DNA from: Pseudobdellovibrionaceae bacterium
Lineage (GTDB): Bacteria > Bdellovibrionota > Bdellovibrionia > Bdellovibrionales > UBA1609
Assembly (NCBI GenBank): GCA_018663505.1
Contig: JABJQG010000003.1
Location: forward strand, 62,001 to 126,000
DNA length: 64,000 bases
Reading direction: 5' to 3'
Shown here: in pieces, positions 17,310 to 26,409 of the stretch
Position numbering within the stretch: the stretch's first letter is position 1
Layout of the letters: every line of letters starts with the position of its first letter
Translations under genes and position numbers: made by a program
The notes under the pieces: generated by a model
Seen by the model: the letters and a program-made list of their open reading frames with translations, nothing else
Told to the model about the DNA's origin: nothing
Database searches by the model: none

Positions 17310-18662
17310 CTATTCAATTATTACTGTGGCTTCAATTAAACTTCCATTTTGTAACAAATTTAGCCCTATAACCTCGCCTGATTCATTTTTTAAAAATCGT
17401 ACATGACCTGTTTTTCCAAGAAAAGAATAAAAATTTTGTTGCTGTTCTTTATATAGCCTCACTGATGATTGCTGACCTAATACTTGTAGTGTTAAAAATC
17501 CATGCTCTGTGCTTCTGACCATAAATCTAATGGTATTATTCTTATCTACAAAATCACCGGTAAATGTATTTAAAATATGATCCTCTTCCAAAACTACTTT
17601 TTTTACTTCACAATCCTCACCTTTAAGAAAAATTTGATGAACACATTCAATATTCGCTCCAGCATTATTAAAAATAACAAGTGCCTTCTTCTTCTCTGGC
17701 ATATAAAAAGCTTCTGTTCTAAAACCCAAGGTTGCACCATTATGCCAAAAAACTTTTCCGTATGACTTATCAAATTGAAACCAAGCATATTTCAAATTAA
17801 ATTTTGGATACTCCTTAAGTGTTGTCTGAGATAATAATATTGCTTCACTGATTGATGTATTTTCAGGGTATAATTGAGCATATAAATAGTTTAACATTGT
17901 TTTAGTGTCACTTTTGATACTACCTGCGGCACTAAAGTAGCCGAGGTCCTGCCATGCTGGAATCTCCTTAAAATCAGTGGTGTATTTTTTCGACATTAAA
18001 CTCAAGTCTTCATCGCTAACCTTAACCTTCATATCGCTAATTTTTAAAGGTTCAAACACTTGTGTAACTAGTGCCTCTTGAAAACTCATTGCAAACACTG
18101 ACTCCAAACTTAAACCAATTAAAGCCACTCCTAAATTAGAATACTTCACTTTGCCTGGTGTTAATTTAATTTCTGCATTGATCGCTTCTTTGATTAACTG
18201 CTCTTTAGACATTTTTTCAAATGGGCTGTATTTTGAATGAAGATACAATTCTGCAGGATCTTTCTGCAGTCCTGAAGAATGTGAGCTCAATTGTCTTAAG
18301 CTCAGCTCCCCAACTTTATGACCCTCAAGTTCAGAAATATAACTATTAATCTTATCATCGATATTTACTTTATTTTGAACCACTGCCACTGCTAATAGAA
18401 GTGACGTTAGCGTTTTTCCACTAGATCCTATGGCAAAATACTCTGTTCCGTTTAACAGCACTTTGTTATTTAGATCACGATAACCTGAATAAAGGATGAT
18501 TTTTTGCTCACCATCAATTAAGCCAACAGAGATGCCAATGGTTTTCTTCTGCTCCACCTGCTGATCCAGCACAGTCTGTATTTTATTAATCTCAACTTGT
18601 GTTAAAGCGAATGTATTTTGGAAACTAAAAAGTAGTATAATAATTCGAATAAATAAAAGCAT
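17310..18662 (-). CDS. Exported serine hydrolase of the beta-lactamase/DD-peptidase (class C-like) fold
   Basis: A 450-residue protein with a signal peptide (cleavage near residue 19). Active-site motifs: SxxK at Ser80-Lys83 (GSSGKTLTSL), YxN at Tyr174-Asn176 (KYSNLGVA) and HxG at His307-Gly309 (WHNGATLGF). This set fits the Pfam beta-lactamase family, which includes esterases, D-aminopeptidases and penicillin-binding relatives; true antibiotic resistance cannot be inferred. A C-terminal beta-rich extension (about 360-450) resembles the lipocalin-like tail of some family members. Periplasmic cell-wall or peptide processing is plausible. Confidence 0.85.
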   Translation of the reverse strand: MLLFIRIIILLFSFQNTFALTQVEINKIQTVLDQQVEQKKTIGISVGLIDGEQKIILYSGYRDLNNKVLLNGTEYFAIGSSGKTLTSLLLAVAVVQNKVNIDDKINSYISELEGHKVGELSLRQLSSHSSGLQKDPAELYLHSKYSPFEKMSKEQLIKEAINAEIKLTPGKVKYSNLGVALIGLSLESVFAMSFQEALVTQVFEPLKISDMKVKVSDEDLSLMSKKYTTDFKEIPAWQDLGYFSAAGSIKSDTKTMLNYLYAQLYPENTSISEAILLSQTTLKEYPKFNLKYAWFQFDKSYGKVFWHNGATLGFRTEAFYMPEKKKALVIFNNAGANIECVHQIFLKGEDCEVKKVVLEEDHILNTFTGDFVDKNNTIRFMVRSTEHGFLTLQVLGQQSSVRLYKEQQQNFYSFLGKTGHVRFLKNESGEVIGLNLLQNGSLIEATVIIE

Positions 18663-18689
18663 CTAACCCCCTAAAGCTTTAAATAGGGT

Positions 18690-18721
18690 TAACAGCTTAG
18701 AGCTAGGCAATTAAGCTGTTA
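18690..18721. terminator. 10-bp inverted repeat between two minus-strand genes
   Basis: TAACAGCTTA and TAAGCTGTTA are perfect complements around a 12-base loop, just downstream of the HTH/coiled-coil gene and 28 bases upstream of the serine hydrolase start. It may terminate the first gene or be an operator for the second. A T run is lacking. Confidence 0.4.
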
Positions 18722-18739
18722 GTTTAGATTGTGTAATTT

Positions 18740-19267
18740 TTATAAATCAAAGGAGCTCATACTATCAATATTAGTCAGTTTAAGTGATTTATTCTCTTCC
18801 TCTAGAACACGAACTAGTGTTTTAAGGTCTGCAATTTCTTCTTTGAGGTACATGACCTGCTCTTCTTTTTCAGAAAGTATTAACATATACGCTTTTTTTA
18901 ATTCTGCTAACAGGTTATTTGCTGTTTCAGCAAAAGAGGCTTCATCTTTTGCTATTTTTGCCTTTTGCAAACTCTCCTTGTGGGAAGTCTTTCTTTCTTC
19001 GACCTTGGTTGTTTCTTTTAACTTTGGTCGCTCATTTATGACATTGATTTCATCTGAAAGATTAAACTTATGTGGGGGGGCTGAATCTTTCTGAACTTCT
19101 TTACGGGGAGGCAAAGAATGCTCATGTAATGGTCTGTCTAATATATAATACTTGCCCTGATCAAAAGTGAATTCAAGATCTTGTCGTTTTATGCGTCTTC
19201 TTAACGTAGAAATGCTTACTCTATATTTATTTGAGTAGTCACTTAATGTTAGTTGCATATTCGTCAT
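18740..19267 (-). CDS. Helix-turn-helix protein with C-terminal coiled coil
   Basis: A 175-residue protein. Residues 6-32 (LSDYSNKYRVSISTLRRRIKRQ) look like a MerR/excisionase-type helix-turn-helix with a following strand pair (FTFDQGKYYILDRP). A charged linker leads to a coiled coil at about 110-165 rich in Glu/Lys/Leu heptads, suggesting dimer or higher assembly. No effector domain is visible. Repeated TAGTCAG/CTGACTA sequences directly upstream hint at autoregulation. I do not recognise a named family member; a DNA-binding structural or regulatory protein is the likely class. Confidence 0.7.
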   Translation of the reverse strand: MTNMQLTLSDYSNKYRVSISTLRRRIKRQDLEFTFDQGKYYILDRPLHEHSLPPRKEVQKDSAPPHKFNLSDEINVINERPKLKETTKVEERKTSHKESLQKAKIAKDEASFAETANNLLAELKKAYMLILSEKEEQVMYLKEEIADLKTLVRVLEEENKSLKLTNIDSMSSFDL

Positions 19268-19287
19268 GTCTTAATTCCCTCTCAATC

Positions 19288-19399
19288 TGACTACCCAACC
19301 TTAGCATATACATAGGCAATGTAAACAATTCCTTTAAAAATAGGCCTTCTAGGTAGTCAAATGCTAGACCTTGAGCTTGGATAGTCAGACCTTAGTCAG
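19288..19399. promoter_or_regulatory. Cluster of TAGTCA repeats between divergent genes, candidate operator
   Basis: TGACTACC (19288-19295, inverted), GGTAGTCA (19352-19359), ATAGTCAG (19381-19388) and TAGTCAG (19393-19399) share one core. The last two are direct repeats 11 bases apart, one helical turn. The cluster lies between the HTH gene and the patatin gene and could be bound by the HTH protein to control both. Confidence 0.45.
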
Positions 19400-19438
19400 T
19401 AAAATTTTTGAATATCTGCATTTTTTATATTCCTAATT

Positions 19439-19444
19439 TATAAT
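19439..19444 (+). promoter_or_regulatory. Candidate -10 element of the patatin gene
   Basis: TATAAT is a perfect -10 hexamer 28 bases before the ATG. A good -35 is not evident (TGCATT at 16 bases), so activation from the repeat cluster upstream is possible. Confidence 0.35.
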
Positions 19445-19471
19445 AAAGCTACTAACTTAGAGATACTAACT

Positions 19472-20689
19472 ATGATTAATTTTTCAGACAAAACAAAACC
19501 AGCACTTGTTCTCAGTGGTGGCGGTGTAAAAGCAGCCGCTTTTCACCTTGGTGTATGCTTAGCATTAAGAGAAAAGGGATTTAAGTTTGCCGGCGGGAAC
19601 GCTGAAAAGGTTAAATCTCAGTTTCCTGATGACAAAATGACTATAAAAACCTATGTAGGCTCCAGTGCTGGATCACTGATAAGTACTTTTTTAGCAGCTG
19701 GTTACACTATCGAGTCCATAATAGAGGCCTTTATTGAAGGCGCAGGCTCTGAATCCTTTATTCCAAAAAGGTATACATCTAAAAAAGATCAGAAATTAAA
19801 GCCTATCACCTACAGAGACATTTTTGCCATGAATGTTAGGGGCTACCACCCAGCTCGTTTTCTTCCATCTTTAATGAAAAAACAACCTGTAATCACTGGT
19901 GGCTTAGAGGTTTTACTGAAAAAGGGTTTTAAAGTTAATGGAATATTCTCCACACGCAACATTGAGCGCTACTTTAGAGAGCATGTGCTTGAGGATAACT
20001 CATTTGAATCGCTTGGAGTTCAACTTTATGTTATAGCCACGCAACTCAACTATTCTCGTAAGGTGATTTTCAGTGATTTTGAGGAGTCATATAAAGACGA
20101 TGATGTTAAAAAAGTCAGTTATGCGAAAATTTCTGAAGCTGTGGCTGCATCTGCCAGCCTGCCTCCAGTTTTTCGACCATATGGTATCAAAAATGCCTCT
20201 GGAAAGGAAAACTTCTTTTTTGATGGTGAAATTCGCGACACTTTATCCACACACGTAGCCGCAGATCATGGTGCGGACCTAGTAATTGCTTCATATTCTA
20301 TTCAACCATACCATTATCATGAAGATATGGGTTCTCTTCATGAATATGGCATGCCCATTATATTAAATCAGGCACTTTACCAAGCTGTGGAGCAAAAGAT
20401 AAACAAACATAGAAAACACAGAACAGAACTGAGAAATCTAGTAAACGCTGTTCATGGTTACCTTAAAGAGATCGATTTACCACAGGAAAATAGAGATAAA
20501 CTCATGGATATTCTCATTGATAAAACCAATTACAAACCAAATGTGGAATATTTATACATCCATCCAAGTGCTCAAAATTATAAAATGTTCTTTTACGATC
20601 ATTTTAGTCTTAACCCAGACATACTAGCACAGATCGTAAGAGTTGGGTTTAAAACAGCAATGTTTAAACTTAGAAGATATAAGTTCTAA
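19472..20689 (+). CDS. Patatin-like phospholipase
   Basis: A 405-residue lipid acyl hydrolase. Glycine-rich oxyanion loop GGGVK (residues 16-20), nucleophile elbow G-S-S65-A-G (VGSSAGSLIS) and catalytic Asp251 in FDGEIRD form the Ser-Asp dyad typical of patatins. No signal peptide is present, so the enzyme is cytoplasmic or exported by a non-Sec route, as known for ExoU-type toxins. Residues 300-360 are helical and charged. A membrane-lipid substrate, self or foreign, is inferred. It converges with the nuo operon, separated by the nested palindrome. Confidence 0.88.
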   Translation: MINFSDKTKPALVLSGGGVKAAAFHLGVCLALREKGFKFAGGNAEKVKSQFPDDKMTIKTYVGSSAGSLISTFLAAGYTIESIIEAFIEGAGSESFIPKRYTSKKDQKLKPITYRDIFAMNVRGYHPARFLPSLMKKQPVITGGLEVLLKKGFKVNGIFSTRNIERYFREHVLEDNSFESLGVQLYVIATQLNYSRKVIFSDFEESYKDDDVKKVSYAKISEAVAASASLPPVFRPYGIKNASGKENFFFDGEIRDTLSTHVAADHGADLVIASYSIQPYHYHEDMGSLHEYGMPIILNQALYQAVEQKINKHRKHRTELRNLVNAVHGYLKEIDLPQENRDKLMDILIDKTNYKPNVEYLYIHPSAQNYKMFFYDHFSLNPDILAQIVRVGFKTAMFKLRRYKF

Positions 20690-21018
20690 TTATATAGGAT
20701 GGTTTGTGTTTGTAAGTAGGTAAGTTTGAGGTTTTGTGCAGAGTTGAAACCTTTCCATCCATGGGAGATCGGGCCTGGGCAGGCCCGAACCTGCCAATTC
20801 CCCCACGTCGTGTGGGGGAATCTAAAAGAAAAACCCATAATAACTTGAAGAAAACTGACTACCTATAGATTCTTCAACACGATGTTGAAGAATTGCGGGT
20901 TTCAGGGGCGGCTAGCCCCTGATCTCCCATGGATGGAAAGGTCCCAACTCCACACAAAACCTCAAAGTTTTTCACTTACATACCCATACTTTTACGTACA
21001 CATATATTAAGATCTTAA
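20690..21018. other. 329-base convergent intergenic region
   Basis: Almost entirely occupied by the nested palindrome described separately. No gene is seen. Confidence 0.6.
20711..20980 (-). repeat. 270-base nested palindrome, likely folded RNA or MITE after nuoN
   Basis: The outer arms 20726-20770 and 20921-20965 match as inverted repeats at 41 of 45 positions, and 7-base ends (TGTAAGT at 20711-20717, complement at 20974-20980) match again. Inside lie four hairpins: 7 bp at 20771-20786, 10 bp at 20797-20821, 11 bp at 20869-20893 and 7 bp at 20903-20921. All four arm mismatches are C-A on the + strand, hence G-U pairs in RNA copied from the - strand, the orientation of the nuo operon that ends 38 bases before it. 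A structured nuo 3' end, a bidirectional terminator or a mobile palindromic element are all possible. Confidence 0.8.
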
Positions 21019-22518
21019 TCAGAATAAACTTAAAACAGATCCTCTAATCAGAGCATATAGTGGGCCAGAACTTAATCCAACAATAACAATCAAAGCGGCA
21101 GAAACACCTACAGTAAAACTCACTGATGCAGAGTCTTTGAATTCACCTACTAAAGCTTCATCTTCTTGTTTCATATACATATAAACAACTGGCTTTAAGT
21201 AAAAATAGACACTAATTACCGAACTCACTACACCCCAAATCACTAACCAATAAAGACCCTGTTTCATTGCCGCAGAGAAGATATAAAATTTAGAGAAAAA
21301 TCCTAGTAGAGGTGGAATCCCTGCTAATGACAGCATAAATATGGAAATGACTAAGGCTAAGTAAGGCCTTCGATACGCCAAACCTTTTAAATGGTCCACT
21401 GTCACCATTGAGTTTTCACTTTTTTCAAATAAACTTAAAAAACCAAAAGCACCAATTGTCATAATGGCATAAGAGAATAAGTAAAATAAAGTACCACTTG
21501 CGCCAAGCACTGAATTTGTAGACAAACCAACAACTAAAAGCCCCATTAATAGATAGCCAGAATGGGCTATACTAGAATAAGCTAATATTCTTTTTAAGTG
21601 ATTTTGTCTTAAAGCGGCTATGTTACCTAACATCATAGACATAACTGCTAACCACTGAATAGTAGACACTAACCCAGATGCACGATCCACGGCTAAAAAT
21701 CCAGTGGCAAAAAACCTTAATAAAGCTGCAAAGCAAACTGCTTTAATTCCAGCAGCCATAAATGCTGTGAGCGGAGATGATGAGCCTTGGTACACATCAG
21801 GAGTCCAAAAATGAAAAGGAAAAATGGACACTTTAAAACCAAGTCCAACAAAAACTAAAACACAGCCCACTAAAAATAATCGGCTTGTGGATGCTAGTGT
21901 CGCTGCTGTTTCTGTAATCTCGGCAAATTGAGTTGTCCCAGTAGTACCAAAAATAAATGCTATACCATATAATAAAATTGCTGAAGCCAAGGATCCAAGA
22001 ACAAAATATTTTATGGCGGCCTCTTTTGAAAGCCTTGTCTCTTCACTCATGGCAATGAGCATATAAAGACATAAAGAAGCCATTTCAATACCAATAAATG
22101 TTAAAATAAAGTCATTAGAATATGCAACTACCATCATTCCTACAGCAGCGTTTAACATTAACATTACATATTCAGAAAATAAATGCTTTGGAGTAAAGGA
22201 ACTTTCCTTAATTAAAACTAAAGCAAAAAATGTAATAAATAAAACTATAATTACAGACCACATAGCCAGGCCATCTACCATAATTGAACCACTAAAAATA
22301 AGCTTTGGTGCTCCATTTACAATTTTGATTAAAATAATCCCACATGTAGCAATAAAAGCAAAAACAATACCTATTAAAGGAAGATACAAACTCATCATAT
22401 CTGATGGCTCGTTGTTTTTATTTAAAACTTTAGTAAAAACTGGAACTAAACTAAATATAAAAAGTAAAATCATTGGGGACAATAAATAAAGGTCCATAGT
22501 TGTAAATGTTGATAGCAT
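21019..22518 (-). CDS. nuoN: NADH-quinone oxidoreductase (complex I) subunit N
   Basis: A 499-residue antiporter-like membrane subunit with about 14 membrane helices. Landmarks are the broken-helix segment AIKYFVLGSLASAILLYG and the FPFHFWTPDVYQGSSSP loop with the proton-path lysines nearby. It pumps protons (or possibly sodium) in the membrane arm. Last gene of the nuo block, 26 bases after nuoM. The ATG follows an AAGAGGATGCAATA stretch. Confidence 0.95.
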   Translation of the reverse strand: MLSTFTTMDLYLLSPMILLFIFSLVPVFTKVLNKNNEPSDMMSLYLPLIGIVFAFIATCGIILIKIVNGAPKLIFSGSIMVDGLAMWSVIIVLFITFFALVLIKESSFTPKHLFSEYVMLMLNAAVGMMVVAYSNDFILTFIGIEMASLCLYMLIAMSEETRLSKEAAIKYFVLGSLASAILLYGIAFIFGTTGTTQFAEITETAATLASTSRLFLVGCVLVFVGLGFKVSIFPFHFWTPDVYQGSSSPLTAFMAAGIKAVCFAALLRFFATGFLAVDRASGLVSTIQWLAVMSMMLGNIAALRQNHLKRILAYSSIAHSGYLLMGLLVVGLSTNSVLGASGTLFYLFSYAIMTIGAFGFLSLFEKSENSMVTVDHLKGLAYRRPYLALVISIFMLSLAGIPPLLGFFSKFYIFSAAMKQGLYWLVIWGVVSSVISVYFYLKPVVYMYMKQEDEALVGEFKDSASVSFTVGVSAALIVIVGLSSGPLYALIRGSVLSLF

Positions 22519-22544
22519 TATTGCATCCTCTTTTAAAAATAAAG

Positions 22545-24134
22545 TTAATTTATTTTTTCTTTAATATTTAATTTGTCATTTTTTGAATATAAACTTTTAT
22601 TAGCCTCAGAATTCTTGTGAATAACTAATTCATATTTACTAATATTATTTACTAAATGTTTCACACTAGTGTCTGACCATTTTAGAATTGTACCTGGAAA
22701 AAGACCCATCCAAAAAATCATAATTATTAGCGGCAACATCACTGCAAATTCTCTGGCATTAATGTCCAAAGATTCGTTCTTATCTTTAAACTCTTGAACA
22801 ACCTTTCCCATTTTTCCAAAGAACACTCTCTTAACCATCCACAGCATATAAGCAGCAGCTAATACCACTCCCGTCACCGCAAAAAATACAAACTCTTTTT
22901 TCGCTAAAAATGTACCCTGTAAAATTAAAAATTCACCAATAAACCCATTGGTCATTGGAACAGCAATACTAGACATGGTTACAATAACAAATAAGATTGA
23001 AAAGATGGGTGCATAACCTGCAAGTCCACCATAATTAGAAATTTCACGTGTGTGTGTACGTTCATAAACCATTCCAACTAGTAAGAACAATGCACCTGTA
23101 CTAATACCATGATTTAGCATTTGGTAAATAGCTCCAGTAATCCCTAAGGTATTTAAAGCGAATAAACCTAATAGCACATAACCCATATGTGAGACTGAAG
23201 AATAGGCCACAAGTTTTTTCATATCTGTTTGTACCATCGCCACTAATGCACCGTAAATTATGCCCACCACAGCTAAGGCTAATAAAACCCAAGCCCAATG
23301 CTCTGTAGCCTGAGGAAACATAGGGATAACGAACCTTAAAAACCCATAAGTCCCCATTTTTAACATAACTCCTGCTAATATCACAGATCCAGGGGTTGGT
23401 GCCTGCACATGAGCATCTGGAAGCCAAGTATGAAATGGAAATGTTGGGACCTTAATAGCAAAGGCTAAACTAAAAGCAAAAAATAATAAGGTTTGTGTGG
23501 AAAAAAATGTTTCTGCTACAAAAGGAATTTCTAATTTGTAAAAATCTAAAAGGCTAGCACTCATGAACCCAAGCTGAGACTGGGCCATAAACATCATAAA
23601 GATAATTGCTAACAACATGAATACAGACCCAAACATGGTGTAAATAAAAAATTTCATGGTGGCATATAAACGGTTTGCTCCACCCCAAATACCCACTAAA
23701 AAATACATAGGGATTAAGGACACTTCAAAAAAGACATAAAATAAAATTGCATCCATTGCTAGGAAAGTACCAATCATAGATGTCTCTAATAACAGCATAC
23801 AAACTAAGAAACCTTTTGTTTTTGATTTCACAGCTGTCCAGCTACCTAACAGAGTAATTGGTGTTAAAAAGGTAGTTAATATAACTAGCCAAAATGAAAT
23901 ACCATCAAGACCCATAAAGTAACTGACACCCATTTGTGATACCCAAGTGTGCTGCTCAACTAGCTGTAATGTAGCAACACTCGGATCATAGTACCTAAAA
24001 AGAAGTAAACTGAGAGCAAATTCAATCAATGTAAAAGCTATAGCCATCTGCTTTAATGCTTTTTCATTGGATCCAGAAAACCAAATCATTAAAGCAAATA
24101 CAACGGGTAAAAAAGTAATTAGACTTAATAACAT
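22545..24134 (-). CDS. nuoM: NADH-quinone oxidoreductase (complex I) subunit M
   Basis: A 529-residue antiporter-like subunit. The conserved loop TFPFHTWLPDAHVQAPTPGSVIL and the KKLVAYSSVSHMGYVLLG helix carry the usual lysine and histidine residues of the ion path. The frame is open to a TTG at 24149, but the ATG at 24134 starts one base after the nuoL stop and gives the normal N-terminus MLLSLITFLPVV. The C-terminus is a charged 45-residue tail. Confidence 0.95.
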   Translation of the reverse strand: MLLSLITFLPVVFALMIWFSGSNEKALKQMAIAFTLIEFALSLLLFRYYDPSVATLQLVEQHTWVSQMGVSYFMGLDGISFWLVILTTFLTPITLLGSWTAVKSKTKGFLVCMLLLETSMIGTFLAMDAILFYVFFEVSLIPMYFLVGIWGGANRLYATMKFFIYTMFGSVFMLLAIIFMMFMAQSQLGFMSASLLDFYKLEIPFVAETFFSTQTLLFFAFSLAFAIKVPTFPFHTWLPDAHVQAPTPGSVILAGVMLKMGTYGFLRFVIPMFPQATEHWAWVLLALAVVGIIYGALVAMVQTDMKKLVAYSSVSHMGYVLLGLFALNTLGITGAIYQMLNHGISTGALFLLVGMVYERTHTREISNYGGLAGYAPIFSILFVIVTMSSIAVPMTNGFIGEFLILQGTFLAKKEFVFFAVTGVVLAAAYMLWMVKRVFFGKMGKVVQEFKDKNESLDINAREFAVMLPLIIMIFWMGLFPGTILKWSDTSVKHLVNNISKYELVIHKNSEANKSLYSKNDKLNIKEKIN

Positions 24135-24135
24135 T

Positions 24136-26070
24136 TTAAGACCCCACAATCACATAGCTAAGGATAACAACAAGGCCGATAAACACATAGAAGCCATATT
24201 GTTGAAGTTGTCCATTTTGTAACTTTTTAAAACCACGAGACATGGACTGAACGAAGTCTGACAATTTATATGTAATATTATCAATAATACATACATCTAC
24301 GTATTCCCAGAACCCCTTACTTATATCGATCAAGGGATTTATAATTTTTGAAAAATAAAACTCATCCACCCAGTATTTATTGTAAATTAATTGATATGGG
24401 CGTGAGCATTTTGCCGCTATCTTAGCAGGACGGTCTTTGTGTGAAATATAAAAGTCATAGGCAAGCCAAGCAGAGACACCGGCCAAGCCAACAGATATAC
24501 CCATTATCGCCCACTCCATAACCACAGGAAAATGTTTTAGGGGAACAGCAACTAATGAAGTTTCTAGCCAATGATGTAAAACGTTAGGTGGATGTCCTGG
24601 TAAAACAGCTGATATAACATGCGGTATACCTATCCAACCACCTACCACAGATAAAGCTCCAAGTACCATCAATGGTATTGTCATGCTTATTGGAGATTCA
24701 TGTGGATGAGTTTCTTTAGGTACTCGACTATCTCCCCAAAAAACCAAACTCATTAATCGTGTCATATAAAAAGCCGTTAACACAGCCCCTATCACTCCCA
24801 GAACCCAAAGAACCCAGTGACCTTGTGTGGAGGTTAAACTTTGCCATAGAATTTCATCTTTACTAAAAAAACCTGCAAAGGGTGGCATTCCAATTATGGC
24901 AAGCCAACCTAATGTAAAAGTGAAAGAAGTTATTGGCATAATTTTTCTTAACCCACCCATTTTTCGCATATCCTGCTCACCATCCATTGCGTGAATCACA
25001 GAACCGGATCCTAAAAACATAAGGGCTTTAAAAAAAGCATGTGTCATTAAATGAAACATTGCTGGCATAAATGCACCCACACCTACCCCTAAAAACATAT
25101 ATCCCAACTGGGATACTGTGGAATATGCTAAAACTTTTTTAATATCCCATTGTGTAAGACCTATACTTGCCGCAAATACTGCTGTTAATGCGCCTATGGT
25201 TGCTATCAACATCATCACGTTTGGCGCCATAATAAATACACCATTTAAACGCACTATCATATAGACACCAGCAGTAACCATAGTTGCAGCATGTATCAAT
25301 GCGGAAACTGGAGTAGGTCCAGCCATAGCATCTGGCAACCAAACGTATAAAGGAATCTGTGCTGATTTTCCCATCGCCCCAATAAACAAAAATAAACAGG
25401 CTAAATGAATGGGACTTGACCATAAAGCTTCTGGAGATTCCGGCATTCTAGAAATAAGCTCAGAAAATTCAACGGTACCAAAGTTCATAAACAAAAAGAA
25501 TATCCCTAATAAAAATCCAGCATCACCAATTCTATTTGTAATAAAAGCTTTCATTCCAGCAGCGGCTTTTTCAGCATCATCAAACCAAAAGCCAATGAGT
25601 AAGTATGAACAAAGACCCACGCCTTCCCATCCAACAAACATCACTAGAAGGTTATCTCCTAGAACTAGTAGCAACATATTAAATATAAAGAAATTCAGAT
25701 AAGCAAAGTACTTGGTGGGTCTCTCGTCATGGGACATATATCCCACACTAAATAAATGTATCAACGTACCAACACCAGTAATCACTAATATCATAATGGC
25801 ACTAATGGGATCTAAAACAAATGAAGCATTCGCATTAAAATCACCCACGTTAATCCAGTTAAATAGGTGAAAACTGATTTTTCGCTGCAAAGGATCCATA
25901 CCAATAAGATCAAAAACAAGAAGCAGTGAAGAAATAAAAGATAATAGCATTGCTCCAATGGCTACACTACCAGCTAACTTATAATCCTTACTTTTAAAAC
26001 GAAATCCATTAAAGAAAAAACCTAATAATGGGGCAAAAATTAAAATGCTAAATAAAATTGAATGATTCAT
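24136..26070 (-). CDS. nuoL: NADH-quinone oxidoreductase (complex I) subunit L
   Basis: A 644-residue distal antiporter-like subunit. It has VGWEGVGLCSYLLIGFW early, IPLYVWLPDAMAGPTPVSALIHAATMVTAG centrally, and a long C-terminal part that would include the lateral helix and final anchor helix (FYVFIGLVVIL). Length is close to the usual 610-650 residues. nuoM begins immediately after its stop. Confidence 0.96.
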   Translation of the reverse strand: MNHSILFSILIFAPLLGFFFNGFRFKSKDYKLAGSVAIGAMLLSFISSLLLVFDLIGMDPLQRKISFHLFNWINVGDFNANASFVLDPISAIMILVITGVGTLIHLFSVGYMSHDERPTKYFAYLNFFIFNMLLLVLGDNLLVMFVGWEGVGLCSYLLIGFWFDDAEKAAAGMKAFITNRIGDAGFLLGIFFLFMNFGTVEFSELISRMPESPEALWSSPIHLACLFLFIGAMGKSAQIPLYVWLPDAMAGPTPVSALIHAATMVTAGVYMIVRLNGVFIMAPNVMMLIATIGALTAVFAASIGLTQWDIKKVLAYSTVSQLGYMFLGVGVGAFMPAMFHLMTHAFFKALMFLGSGSVIHAMDGEQDMRKMGGLRKIMPITSFTFTLGWLAIIGMPPFAGFFSKDEILWQSLTSTQGHWVLWVLGVIGAVLTAFYMTRLMSLVFWGDSRVPKETHPHESPISMTIPLMVLGALSVVGGWIGIPHVISAVLPGHPPNVLHHWLETSLVAVPLKHFPVVMEWAIMGISVGLAGVSAWLAYDFYISHKDRPAKIAAKCSRPYQLIYNKYWVDEFYFSKIINPLIDISKGFWEYVDVCIIDNITYKLSDFVQSMSRGFKKLQNGQLQQYGFYVFIGLVVILSYVIVGS

Positions 26071-26085
26071 GTCCTACCTATTTAA

Positions 26086-26409
26086 TCAGTTCTTCAGTTT
26101 CTCGAATATTGAAATATCAACTACCTTAAACCTTTTAAAGATAGTAACCATCAGTGCTAAGCCAACCCCAGCCTCAGCTGCAGCCAAAGTCATTACAAAA
26201 AACACTATAACTGGTCCATTAGCATTATTAGAAAAATGACTAAAAGCAATAAAAGAAAGATTTACGGCATTTAACATAAGCTCAATACCCATTAAAATGA
26301 CAATTAAATTCTTTCTTAACAATACAGTTAAAATTCCAATGGAAAAAATTATTGCGGATAAAAATAAATAGTGATTTAGCCCCACGGCCAACATGTCATT
26401 AACTTGCAT
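26086..26409 (-). CDS. nuoK: NADH-quinone oxidoreductase (complex I) subunit K
   Basis: A 107-residue, three-helix subunit. GIELMLNAVNLSF contains the conserved membrane glutamate, and AAAEAGVGLALM the second one, both on the ion path. The frame opens at GTG 26418, but the ATG at 26409 has AGGTGG 5 bases before and gives the usual family length. It overlaps the nuoJ stop by 11 bases, indicating translational coupling. Confidence 0.95.
   Translation of the reverse strand: MQVNDMLAVGLNHYLFLSAIIFSIGILTVLLRKNLIVILMGIELMLNAVNLSFIAFSHFSNNANGPVIVFFVMTLAAAEAGVGLALMVTIFKRFKVVDISIFEKLKN

Noticed and set aside
20855-20863. CTGACTACC inside the 270-base palindrome equals the sequence near the HTH gene at 19287
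   Set aside because: One 9-base match in 64 kb is expected about half the time by chance, and no second core copy lies near it.
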